Shown here in pieces: positions 25,190-32,967 of a stretch of DNA of 64,000 nt (the first letter of the stretch is position 1; the number at the start of each line of letters is the position of its first letter). The DNA lies in assembly GCF_017896165.1 (NCBI RefSeq), contig NZ_JAFCNB010000009.1:124001-188000 (forward strand), read 5' to 3'. The notes under the pieces were generated by a model. That model was not told the origin of the DNA. It ran no database searches and saw only the letters and a list, made by a program, of their open reading frames with translations. The stretch is from Microbispora oryzae. GTDB lineage: Bacteria; Actinomycetota; Actinomycetes; Streptosporangiales; Streptosporangiaceae. The position numbers and the translations under genes are program-made.

Positions 25190-26160
25190 ACCCCGCGGTG
25201 TCCGTGCGCGGACTGCGGAAGTCGTACGGAGACGTCGAGGCCGTCAAGGGCGTCGACTTCGAGGTGGCCCCGGGGGAGGTGTTCGGCTTTCTCGGGCCGA
25301 ACGGCGCGGGGAAGACCACCACGATCAGCATGCTGTGCACGCTCGTCACCCCCACGGGCGGCGCCGCGGCCGTCGGCGGCCACGACGTGGTGACCCAGCG
25401 CGACGACGTGCGCCGCAACATCGGGCTGGTCTTCCAGGACCCGACACTCGACGGCTACCTCACCGCCGAGCAGAACCTGCGCTTCCACGCTGAGCTGTAC
25501 GGCGTGCCCAAGACCGTGCTGGCCGACCGGCTCCGGCAGGTCCTGGAGATGGTCGGTCTGTGGGACCGCAAGGAGAGCAGAGTCTCGACGTTCTCCGGCG
25601 GCATGAAGCGCCGGCTGGAGATCGCCCGCGGCCTGCTCCACTCGCCCAAGGTGCTGTTCCTCGACGAGCCGACGGTCGGGCTCGACCCGCAGACCCGGGC
25701 GGCGATCTGGGGCTACATCACCCGGCTGCGCCACACGGAGGACATCACCATCTTCATGACCACGCACTACATGGACGAGGCCGAGTACTGCGACCGCATC
25801 GCGATCATCGATCACGGCGAGATCGTGGTCGTCGACTCGCCCGAGGCGCTCAAGGCCAGCGTCGGGAAGGACCGGGTGCAGATCCAGACCGGCGACGACG
25901 AACGGGCGATCGCGGCGCTCCAGGACCGTTTCGGCATCGAGGCGGCCGTCCACGAGGGACAGGTGACGTTCGCCGTGGCCTCCGGCGAGGAGTTCGTCCC
26001 CCGGCTGTTCGCCGACCTCGGCATGCCGATCAAGTCGGTCAGCGTGTCGCGGCCCTCGCTCGACGACGTCTTCATGTCCTACACGGGCTCCACCATCCGC
26101 GACGCGGAGTCGGGCTCGGCGGGCAACCAGTGGATGCGCGCCATGGCGCGGGGAAGGTGA
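25186..26160 (+). CDS. DrrA-like ABC transporter ATP-binding protein
   Basis: 324 residues. Walker A GPNGAGKTTTISML near residue 40, Q-loop VFQDPTLDGYL, signature FSGGMKRRLEIARGL, Walker B VLFLDEPTVGLD and H-loop TTHYMDEAEYCDR, followed by the C-terminal DrrA-type extension. Powers export of a hydrophobic compound or antibiotic with the following permease. GGAGGA precedes ATG 25186 by 2-3 bases. Self-resistance to a drug is the usual role of PadR-DrrAB sets, but no biosynthetic cluster is visible here. Confidence 0.93.
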   Translation: MNPAVSVRGLRKSYGDVEAVKGVDFEVAPGEVFGFLGPNGAGKTTTISMLCTLVTPTGGAAAVGGHDVVTQRDDVRRNIGLVFQDPTLDGYLTAEQNLRFHAELYGVPKTVLADRLRQVLEMVGLWDRKESRVSTFSGGMKRRLEIARGLLHSPKVLFLDEPTVGLDPQTRAAIWGYITRLRHTEDITIFMTTHYMDEAEYCDRIAIIDHGEIVVVDSPEALKASVGKDRVQIQTGDDERAIAALQDRFGIEAAVHEGQVTFAVASGEEFVPRLFADLGMPIKSVSVSRPSLDDVFMSYTGSTIRDAESGSAGNQWMRAMARGR

Positions 26161-26164
26161 TCCG

Positions 26165-27019
26165 ATGGCCACCGATGTCGTACAGGTGACCGTCCCCAGG
26201 TCGACGGGCGGACATCACGTCCGCGCCGTCAAGGTCGTGCTCCACCGCGAGCTGCTCCGGTTCGTCAACGACCGCACCCGCATGGTCACGATGCTCATCC
26301 AGCCGGTGCTCTGGCTGTTCGTCATGGGCACCGGTCTCGGCACGCTCGTGCGCGGATCCATCCCCGGGATCGACTTCCGCACGTTCATGTACCCCGGCAT
26401 GATCTCGATGACGGTCATCACCACGGCCATGTTCTCGGCCGGGTCGATCGTGTGGGACCGCGAGTTCGGGTTCCTGCGCGAGATGCTCGTCGCCCCGGTG
26501 AGCCGGGGAGCCATCGTGGTGGGCAAGTGTCTCGGCGGCGCCGTCGTGGCGACCTGCCAGGGCGTCGTCATCCTGGCCCTCGCCGGGCTGGTCGGCGTGC
26601 CGTACTCGCCGGTCCTGATCGTCACCCTGCTGGCGGAGATGTTCCTCGCGGCGTTCACCATCACGGCGTTCGGCGTGACGATCGCCGCCCGGATGAAGAA
26701 CATGCAGTCCTTCTTCGGCATCATGCAGATGGCCATCATGCCGATGATCTTCCTGTCGGGCTCGATGTTCCCGCTCGCCAACCTGCCGTCGTGGCTGCAC
26801 GTGCTGACCACGATCAACCCGCTCACGTACGCCGTGGACCCCATGCGGCAGGCCGTCTTCGGCTACCTGACCGTGCCCGCCCAGGTCGACGCGATGCTCA
26901 ACCCCGGCATCAGCTGGTTCGGCAACCGGCTGCCGGTCGCGCTGGAGGTCGGCCTCGTGGCCGTCGTCGGGGCCGTGCTGCTGGGCGTCGCGGTCGCCCA
27001 GTTCCGCCGCACCGACTGA
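26165..27019 (+). CDS. DrrB-like ABC-2 type permease
   Basis: 284 residues, six membrane segments in the ABC-2 pattern: MVTMLIQPVLWLFVMGTGLG, MISMTVITTAMFSAGSIV followed by the conserved WDREFGFLREMLVAPVSR, then VVATCQGVVILALAGLVG, MAIMPMIFLSGSMFPLANLP and the NPLTYAVDPMR motif. Forms the membrane channel of the exporter with the preceding ATPase, 4 bases after its stop. Its stop codon lies inside a 15-bp repeat array and a bidirectional terminator follows. Confidence 0.92.
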   Translation: MATDVVQVTVPRSTGGHHVRAVKVVLHRELLRFVNDRTRMVTMLIQPVLWLFVMGTGLGTLVRGSIPGIDFRTFMYPGMISMTVITTAMFSAGSIVWDREFGFLREMLVAPVSRGAIVVGKCLGGAVVATCQGVVILALAGLVGVPYSPVLIVTLLAEMFLAAFTITAFGVTIAARMKNMQSFFGIMQMAIMPMIFLSGSMFPLANLPSWLHVLTTINPLTYAVDPMRQAVFGYLTVPAQVDAMLNPGISWFGNRLPVALEVGLVAVVGAVLLGVAVAQFRRTD

Positions 27020-27096
27020 GGTCTCCCCGACTGGGCCGTTACCGACTGAGCCGCACCCGGCTGAGGCCCACCGATTGGGCCGCACCGGGGCTGAGG
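27012..27096 (+). repeat. Six 15-bp repeats beginning on the permease stop codon
   Basis: CCGACTGAGGTCTCC (27012, TGA at 27017-27019 is the stop), CCGACTGGGCCGTTA (27027), CCGACTGAGCCGCAC (27042), CCGGCTGAGGCCCA (27057, 14 bp), CCGATTGGGCCGCAC (27071), CGGGGCTGAGG (27086). The stop region is tandemly duplicated, keeping TGA in phase in several copies. Confidence 0.85.
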
Positions 27097-27102
27097 AACG
27101 AC

Positions 27103-27135
27103 GACCGGCCCGGGGCGTGGCGCCCCGGGCCGGTC
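27103..27135. terminator. Perfect 15-bp hairpin, bidirectional terminator
   Basis: GACCGGCCCGGGGCG (27103-27117), loop TGG, CGCCCCGGGCCGGTC (27121-27135), between the ABC operon and the convergent secreted protein gene. Confidence 0.88.
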
Positions 27136-27147
27136 ACCGTCAGGCGG

Positions 27148-28191
27148 TCAGCGCTTGACGCGCACCGAGTCGGCCTTGCTCGACGACCCCTTGGCGTGGC
27201 CGTCGCCGTCGAACACGAACTTCCAGCTGCCGGACCTGACCGCCTTGGTCTTGGTCCAGAGCTTGCCGGTGCTGTTGGTCCACGTGGTCTTCACGTACGT
27301 CCAGTGGCCGCCGGACCCCTTGAACCACAGCGTGACCCTGCGGTTGCCGTAGCCCTCCCAGCCCGCGTCCCACACCTGGAGCGCGCCGCGGAAGCTCAGG
27401 TACTTGCCGTACTTGACCGGTTCCGGGGTCGCGTCGAAGGAGACGAAGCGGGTCGAGTGCCGGGGCCGCGGCCTCGGCGCGACCACGTCCACCTGGTCGG
27501 TGTCGCTGACCGACGGGCCGGCGGTGTCGGAACCGGCGAACTCGGCCCGCCACCAGCCCGTGCTCCAGGCACGGACGCCGGTGGAGAACTCACCCCGCCA
27601 GTTGGTGTAGTCGTAGCCGACCCGGGTGTAGTGCGAGCCCCCTGCCGGTTTGAACTCGATGTACACCTTCTGGTCGGGGAGCCCACGCCGGCCGTGGAGA
27701 CCGTCGGCGAGCAGCCGCCCGGACAGCGACAGCGTCTCGCCGCGCCGGACCGGCTCGGGGGAGGCGCCGAAGCCGGCGATGCCGGTGTCCCAGACCTGCC
27801 GCACCGTGAAGGTCCGCGACTCCTCCTTGACGGCGGAGCCGTTCACGGCCTTGATCCGCAGGGTCCACTCGCCCGCGGGCGCGCTCCTGCCGAACTTCTC
27901 CGTCGCCGTCCACCGGGTGCTCTCGGGGATGCCGACCTGGGGCGGCGCCAGCGTGAGCGGCTTCGCGGACCCGCCGCTGGGGGCGATCGAGGCGGAGACC
28001 TGGGCGGGGTTGGTGGTGACGAACGCGAAGGTCGCGGTGGTCCCGGCCCAGCCGGTCACGACCACGGGGCTGGGACTCACGTCGATGTGGGAGATCGACG
28101 GCGCCGTGTCCGCGTGCGCCGCGGGTCCGGCGACCAGCGTCGCCGTCCCCACGACGGCCGCGAGCACGGCTGTGGTGATGCGTTTCAACAT
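27148..28191 (-). CDS. Secreted protein with two beta-sandwich repeats, unknown function
   Basis: 347 residues. Signal peptide MLKRITTAVLAAVVGTATLVAGPAAHA, then an Ig/fibronectin-like N-terminal part, followed by two related domains: GFGASPEPVRRGETLSLSG ... and FDATPEPVKYGKYLSFRG ..., each about 100 residues, with aligned Trp-rich ends (GEFSTGVRAWSTGWWRAEFAG and KLWTKTKAVRSGSWKFVFDG). No catalytic residues or anchor were recognised. ATG 28191 chosen because GGAGGT sits 9 bases upstream and the signal peptide begins there; the longer frame is unsupported. Proteins of this repeat type are common in Streptosporangiaceae secretomes; the function is unknown to me. Confidence 0.8.
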   Translation of the reverse strand: MLKRITTAVLAAVVGTATLVAGPAAHADTAPSISHIDVSPSPVVVTGWAGTTATFAFVTTNPAQVSASIAPSGGSAKPLTLAPPQVGIPESTRWTATEKFGRSAPAGEWTLRIKAVNGSAVKEESRTFTVRQVWDTGIAGFGASPEPVRRGETLSLSGRLLADGLHGRRGLPDQKVYIEFKPAGGSHYTRVGYDYTNWRGEFSTGVRAWSTGWWRAEFAGSDTAGPSVSDTDQVDVVAPRPRPRHSTRFVSFDATPEPVKYGKYLSFRGALQVWDAGWEGYGNRRVTLWFKGSGGHWTYVKTTWTNSTGKLWTKTKAVRSGSWKFVFDGDGHAKGSSSKADSVRVKR

Positions 28192-28290
28192 CTCGGGTGA
28201 ACCTCCCGTTGGTTGAACGCGGCATGAGGGTGCCACGTCGTTTCTCCTCAGTAGACGGGCGATTGACGGCGAAAGTTGTAGCAAGTCCCC

Positions 28291-28303
28291 ATAGGACACC
28301 TAT
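28291..28303. promoter_or_regulatory. Inverted repeat ATAGG-ACA-CCTAT
   Basis: A perfect 5-bp-arm inverted repeat in the 213-base divergent region between the secreted protein and the E1 gene. A GATAGG half site occurs again at 28317-28322. Candidate operator; no regulator assigned. Confidence 0.35.
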
Positions 28304-28362
28304 CTGGAGCGAAAGGGATAGGTTCGGAGGGTCCCGGGAAGAGAGGCCGAACGGAGATGACG

Positions 28363-28397
28363 CTCCGCCGGACGGAGCGTGCATCCTGCGACATAAT
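28363..28397 (+). promoter_or_regulatory. E1 promoter: inverted repeat over -35 and CATAAT -10
   Basis: CATAAT at 28392-28397 ends 7 bases before GTG 28405, consistent with a leaderless transcript. The inverted repeat GCTCCG-CCGGA-CGGAGC (28363-28379) covers the -35 position and could be an operator. Confidence 0.5.
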
Positions 28398-28404
28398 CGG
28401 CCGT

Positions 28405-30618
28405 GTGGTGCGGGACGCTGTGGAGACGCATTTCGCCGAGGTGGTCGGTGCGCTGACGCCCGGACCTCCGACGGATCCGGGGCAGCCCGTGCGTCCGGGC
28501 ACGACGCTCACCGGCGCGCGCTGCCGGGAGCTCTTCGCGGTCCAGCTCGGCAGTCGCCTCCTCGATGTCGCGGCCCGCCACATGCGTACGCAGGACGAGG
28601 GCTTCTACACGATCGGATCGTCGGGCCACGAGGGCAACGCGGCGGTCGCCGCGGCCCTCCGGGTGACCGACCCGGCGCTGCTGCACTACCGGTCAGGGGC
28701 GTTCTACCTGGCGCGGTCGGCCCAGGCGGGCCGGCTGGCCGAGGAGGGCCTGCGCGACGTGCTGCTGGGCCTGGCCGCCGCGGCGGAGGAGCCGATCGCG
28801 GGCGGCCGGCACAAGGTCTTCGGCAACCGCGACCTCGCCGTCATCCCGCAGACCTCGACGATCGCGAGCCACCTGCCCCGGGCGGTCGGCGTGGGCTTCG
28901 CCGTCGAACGCGCCAGGGTCCTCGGCGTCCCCTCGCCCTGGCCGCGGGACGCGGTCGCCGTGTGCAGCTTCGGCGACGCCTCGATGAACCACGCCACGGC
29001 GTTGAGCGGCCTGAACACCGCGGCCTTCGGCCGGTTCCGCGGGCTGGCGGTGCCGGTCCTCTTCGTGTGCGAGGACAACGGCATCGGGATCAGCGTCCGG
29101 ACGCCGCCCGACTGGATCGAGCAGGCCCGCCACCCGCTGCTGGCGTACTTCCAGGCGGACGGCTGCGACCTCGCCGAGGCGTACGACGTGGCCAGGAAGG
29201 CCGCCGACCACGTCAGGACCACCCGGGCGCCCGCCTTCCTGCACCTGCGCACCGTGCGGCTGATGGGTCACGCCGGCTCCGACGTGGAGATCGCCTACCG
29301 CACCCGCAGGGAGATCGCGTCCGACCTCGACCGCGACCCCCTCGTCCGGACCGCCCGGCTGCTGGTCGAGGCGGGGCTCGCCCAGCCGGAGGAACTGCTG
29401 TCGCGCTACGAGGCGGAGCGCGATCACGTGCTCAAGCTCGCGATGGAGTGCGCCCGGCGGCCGCGTCTCGCGTCGGCCGAGGAGGTCATGGCGCCGATCG
29501 CGCCACGCCGCCCGGACCGGGTCGCGGCCGACGTGGCCCGCGTCGCCCCGATGGAGGTGCGGGAACGGGCTTTCGGCACGCTCCCCGAACTGGAGGGCAA
29601 GCTCACCCTGGCCCAGGCGGTCAACCGCACCCTGGCCGACGCGATGGCGCTCGACCCCGGCGTCGTGGTGTTCGGCGAGGACGTGGCCCGCAAGGGCGGC
29701 GTGTACGGCGTCACCCGTGGGCTGCTCCGGAGGTTCGGCGCCGAGCGCGTCTTCGACACGCTGCTGGACGAGCAGGCGGTGCTGGGGCTGGCGCTGGGCG
29801 CGGGGGTCTCCGGGATGGTCCCGGTGCCCGAGGTGCAGTATCTCGCCTATCTCCACAACGCCCTCGACCAGATCCGGGGCGAGGCGTCGACGCTGGGGTT
29901 CTTCTCCCAGGGCGTGTTCAGCAATCCGCTGGTCCTGCGAGTCGCGTCGTACGCCTACCAGAAGGGCTTCGGCGGGCATTTCCACAACGACAACTCGATC
30001 GCCGCGCTGAAGGACATCCCCGGCGTCGTGCTCGCCTCGCCCGCCCGCCCCGACGACGCCGCCGCGATGCTCCGCACCTGCCTGTCCGCCGCCCGGGTCG
30101 ACGGCAGCGTCTGCGTGTTCCTGGAACCCATCGCCCTCTACCACACCCGCGACCTGTTCGACGAGGGCGACGGCGGGTGGCTCGCGCCGTACGCGCCGCC
30201 GGCCCGCTGGGGGGAGACGCACGTGCCGATCGGGCGGGCCCGGTCGTACGGCGAGGGGCGCGACCTCACGATCGTGACCTTCGGCAACGGCCTGCGGATG
30301 AGCCTGCGGGCGGCGGTCCGCCTCACCGCCGAGGAGGTGGGCTGCCGGGTGCTCGACCTGCGGTGGCTGTCGCCCCTGCCGGTCGACGACCTGATGCGCG
30401 CGGCGGAGCTCACCGGGCGGGTGCTCGTCGCCGACGAGACCCGGCGCGGGGGCGGGGTGTCGGAGAGCGTGATGGCGGCCCTGATCGACAACGGGTTCAC
30501 CGGCCCCATCGCGCGGGTCACCTCGCGGGACAGCTTCATCCCGCTCGGGCCGGCCGCCGACACCGTGCTGCTGTCGGAGGCCGACATCGAGCGGGCCGCC
30601 CGCGCGATGCTCGCCTGA
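28405..30618 (+). CDS. Fused E1 alpha-beta component of a 2-oxoacid (probably branched-chain) dehydrogenase
   Basis: 737 residues. TPP-dependent decarboxylation of a 2-oxoacid. The first 390 residues are E1 alpha-like (GSSGHEGNAAVAAAL, and the TPP/Mg site GDASMNH ... EDNGIGIS); the rest is E1 beta-like (VVVFGEDVARKGGVYGVTRGL, LLDEQAVLGLALG, PEVQYLAYLHNALDQI). Normally alpha and beta are separate genes; this is a single fused chain. No E2 or E3 gene is in the window. The next genes degrade branched-chain acyl-CoAs, so a branched-chain keto acid substrate is a reasonable inference. Start GTG 28405 (or 28408) by the CATAAT box; the frame is open to ATG 28357. The stop codon segment CGCCTGATCC is repeated 16 bp downstream. 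Confidence 0.88.
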   Translation: MVRDAVETHFAEVVGALTPGPPTDPGQPVRPGTTLTGARCRELFAVQLGSRLLDVAARHMRTQDEGFYTIGSSGHEGNAAVAAALRVTDPALLHYRSGAFYLARSAQAGRLAEEGLRDVLLGLAAAAEEPIAGGRHKVFGNRDLAVIPQTSTIASHLPRAVGVGFAVERARVLGVPSPWPRDAVAVCSFGDASMNHATALSGLNTAAFGRFRGLAVPVLFVCEDNGIGISVRTPPDWIEQARHPLLAYFQADGCDLAEAYDVARKAADHVRTTRAPAFLHLRTVRLMGHAGSDVEIAYRTRREIASDLDRDPLVRTARLLVEAGLAQPEELLSRYEAERDHVLKLAMECARRPRLASAEEVMAPIAPRRPDRVAADVARVAPMEVRERAFGTLPELEGKLTLAQAVNRTLADAMALDPGVVVFGEDVARKGGVYGVTRGLLRRFGAERVFDTLLDEQAVLGLALGAGVSGMVPVPEVQYLAYLHNALDQIRGEASTLGFFSQGVFSNPLVLRVASYAYQKGFGGHFHNDNSIAALKDIPGVVLASPARPDDAAAMLRTCLSAARVDGSVCVFLEPIALYHTRDLFDEGDGGWLAPYAPPARWGETHVPIGRARSYGEGRDLTIVTFGNGLRMSLRAAVRLTAEEVGCRVLDLRWLSPLPVDDLMRAAELTGRVLVADETRRGGGVSESVMAALIDNGFTGPIARVTSRDSFIPLGPAADTVLLSEADIERAARAMLA

Positions 30619-30682
30619 TCCGTCGGCCGCCTGATCCCTCCCCGGCGCGCCGGCGTCCGCGCGGCGTGGGGTTCCGACGGAA

Positions 30683-30698
30683 GTTAGCGATCGTTCAC
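30683..30698. promoter_or_regulatory. Palindromic GTTAGCGATCGTTCAC, TetR-type site
   Basis: Near-palindrome around CGATCG. It matches 12 of 16 bases of the site in the tetR/carboxylase promoter (31293-31308). It overlaps the tetR stop codon, an unusual place for an operator. Confidence 0.45.
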
Positions 30699-31270
30699 AA
30701 CGCGGCGAGAGCCGCCCGTGCCATGCCGTGCAGGATCGCTGCCATCGCGTCGGGCGGTAGCTCGCCGGCGCTGCGCGGGGTGGAGTTCAGCAGCCCGAAG
30801 ACGGCGTGGGTGGCCGCGCGCAGTCGTGCCGGCGGGCACGCGGGACGGAGTTCGGTCAGCACGGTGACCCACTCTTCGACATAGAGCCGCTGGAGCCGCC
30901 TGATCGCCCGGCGGGCCGTCTCGGGCACGTTGTCGAGCTCCCGCTCGTGCACCCGGATGAGCGACGGATGGGCGAGCGCGAACTCGACATGTCCCCTGAT
31001 CAGCGCGTCGAGGATGGCCTCCGCGGTGCCCGGGTCGGCGGTCGTGGCCAGGCGGGCGCCCTGGTCGCGCAGCCGCCCGCTGATGTCGAGCAGCATCTCG
31101 GCCAGCAGCGCCTCCTTGCCGCTGAAGTGCCGGTAGAGCGCGGGCCCGGACACCCCGACGGCGGACCCGATGTCCTCGATGGACACCCCGTGGAAGCCGC
31201 GCGCGGCGAACAGACCGGCCGCCGCGTCGAGGATCTCGGCCCGCCGGTTGCGGGTAGGTGTCGTGGTCAC
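30695..31270 (-). CDS. TetR family regulator of the branched-chain acyl-CoA operon
   Basis: 191 residues. N-terminal [49 protein letters not shown] is typical TetR; the C-terminal domain ([11 protein letters not shown]) resembles the regulators found beside liu-type operons. Divergently transcribed from the carboxyltransferase gene with 47 bases between the starts, so one operator can control both. Likely a repressor released by an acyl-CoA intermediate, which is inference. GTG 31270 chosen: TAGCAT lies 6 bases upstream on the minus strand and no Shine-Dalgarno is present. Confidence 0.92.
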   Translation of the reverse strand: MTTTPTRNRRAEILDAAAGLFAARGFHGVSIEDIGSAVGVSGPALYRHFSGKEALLAEMLLDISGRLRDQGARLATTADPGTAEAILDALIRGHVEFALAHPSLIRVHERELDNVPETARRAIRRLQRLYVEEWVTVLTELRPACPPARLRAATHAVFGLLNSTPRSAGELPPDAMAAILHGMARAALAAL

Positions 31271-31276
31271 GACACC

Positions 31277-31310
31277 ATGCTAGACGAGCCGAGTTAGCGG
31301 TGATTAACAT
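31277..31310. promoter_or_regulatory. Divergent leaderless promoters with TetR operator
   Basis: Minus-strand TAGCAT (31282-31277) for tetR; plus-strand TAACAT (31305-31310) ending 7 bases before ATG 31318. The operator-like GTTAGCGGTGATTAAC (31293-31308) overlaps the plus -10 box, as expected for repression. Confidence 0.6.
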
Positions 31311-31317
31311 CCAGGAT

Positions 31318-32892
31318 ATGAGACAGAGCACGTGGCCGGTGCTGGAGAGCCGGCTCGACCCGGGCGCGGAACCGTACAAGCGGAACGCCGAGGCGAACGA
31401 GCGCCTGGTGGCCGAGCTGCGCGAGCGCCTGGCGGTCGCGGCGCGCGGCGGCCCCGAGCGGTCGCGGGAGCGGCACGTCGCGCGCGGCAAGCTGCTGCCC
31501 CGCGACCGGGTCGACACGCTCCTCGATCCGGGCTCCCGGTTCCTCGAGCTGTCGCCCCTGGCCGCGACCGGCATGTACGGCGGCGACGCACCGGCCGCCG
31601 GGATCATCACCGGGGTCGGCCGCGTCTCGGGCCGGGAGTGCGTGGTCGTGGCCAACGACGCGACGGTCAAGGGCGGCACCTACTACCCGGTCACGGTCAA
31701 GAAGCACCTGCGCGCCCAGGAGGTGGCGCTCGACAACCACCTGCCGTGTCTCTACCTGGTCGACTCGGGCGGCGCGTTCCTGCCCCGGCAGGACGAGGTC
31801 TTCCCCGACCGGGAGCACTTCGGGCGGATCTTCTACAACCAGGCCACCATGTCGGCCCGCGGCATCCCGCAGATCGCCGCCGTGCTCGGGTCGTGCACGG
31901 CCGGAGGGGCGTACGTCCCGGCGATGAGCGACGAGGCGGTGATCGTGCGGAACCAGGGCACGATCTTCCTGGGCGGGCCGCCGCTGGTGAAGGCCGCGAC
32001 CGGGGAGACCGTCACCGCCGAGGAACTGGGCGGCGGCGAGGTGCACGCGCGGGTCAGCGGCGTCACCGACCACCTCGCCGAGGACGACGCGCACGCCCTG
32101 AAGATCGTGCGGGACATCGTCGCGACGCTGGCCCCCCGCCCGCCGCGGCCCTGGGAGGTCGCGCCGCCGGAGCCGCCCCTCTTCGACCCCCGGGACCTGT
32201 ACGGGATCGTGCCGCCCGACACCCGCACCCCCTACGACGTCCGGGAGGTCGTCGCGCGGATCGTGGACGGCAGCCGGCTGCTGGAGTTCAAGGCCGAGTA
32301 CGGCACGACGCTCGTGACCGGCTTCGCCCGCGTCCACGGGCACCCGGTGGGGATCGTCGCCAACAACGGCATCCTGTTCGCGGAGTCGGCCCTGAAGGGG
32401 GCCCACTTCGTCGAGCTCTGCGACCGGCGCGGCATCCCCCTGGTATTCCTGCAGAACATCAGCGGCTTCATGGTCGGCAAGGCGTACGAGGCGGGGGGCA
32501 TCGCCAAGCACGGCGCGAAGATGGTGACCGCGGTGGCCTGCGCCCGGGTGCCCAAGCTCACCGTGATCGTCGGCGGGTCGTTCGGCGCCGGCAACTACGC
32601 CATGGCCGGCCGGGCCTACTCGCCCCGCTTCCTGTGGATGTGGCCGAACGCCCGCATCTCCGTCATGGGCGGCGAGCAGGCCGCCACGGTGCTGTCCACG
32701 GTCGGCGACGTGGATCCGGAGGAGATCCGGGCGCAGTACGAGACCCAGGGAAACCCGTACTACTCGACCGCCCGCCTCTGGGACGACGGGGTGATCGATC
32801 CGGCCGACACCCGCACCGTCCTCGGCCTCGCACTCGGGGCCGCGGCGAACCGCCCCCTCGAACCCGTCGGCTACGGCGTATTCCGGATGTGA
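31318..32892 (+). CDS. Acyl-CoA carboxylase carboxyltransferase subunit, probably methylcrotonoyl-CoA carboxylase beta
   Basis: 524 residues, close to the 535 of known MCC beta subunits. Transfers carboxyl from biotin to the acyl-CoA. Both crotonase-like halves are present: [18 protein letters not shown] with [14 protein letters not shown] in the N half, and [22 protein letters not shown] with [16 protein letters not shown] in the C half; ends GYGVFRM. Neighbours (biotin carboxylase, HMG-CoA lyase, acyl-CoA dehydrogenase) make the leucine pathway step from 3-methylcrotonyl-CoA to 3-methylglutaconyl-CoA the best assignment. Start ATG 31318, leaderless. Confidence 0.9.
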   Translation: MRQSTWPVLESRLDPGAEPYKRNAEANERLVAELRERLAVAARGGPERSRERHVARGKLLPRDRVDTLLDPGSRFLELSPLAATGMYGGDAPAAGIITGVGRVSGRECVVVANDATVKGGTYYPVTVKKHLRAQEVALDNHLPCLYLVDSGGAFLPRQDEVFPDREHFGRIFYNQATMSARGIPQIAAVLGSCTAGGAYVPAMSDEAVIVRNQGTIFLGGPPLVKAATGETVTAEELGGGEVHARVSGVTDHLAEDDAHALKIVRDIVATLAPRPPRPWEVAPPEPPLFDPRDLYGIVPPDTRTPYDVREVVARIVDGSRLLEFKAEYGTTLVTGFARVHGHPVGIVANNGILFAESALKGAHFVELCDRRGIPLVFLQNISGFMVGKAYEAGGIAKHGAKMVTAVACARVPKLTVIVGGSFGAGNYAMAGRAYSPRFLWMWPNARISVMGGEQAATVLSTVGDVDPEEIRAQYETQGNPYYSTARLWDDGVIDPADTRTVLGLALGAAANRPLEPVGYGVFRM

Positions 32893-32967
32893 GGCACTGC
32901 CAATGACCTGTTCACCGGCTCCTCGCCCGCTCCGCGGGCGGACCGCTCCGCGCCGGGTCGGCCCGTG

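Noticed and set aside
30642-30653. CCGGCGCGCCGG palindrome after the E1 gene considered as terminator
   Set aside because: No loop, and in this GC content perfect 12-bp palindromes of C and G are weak evidence.
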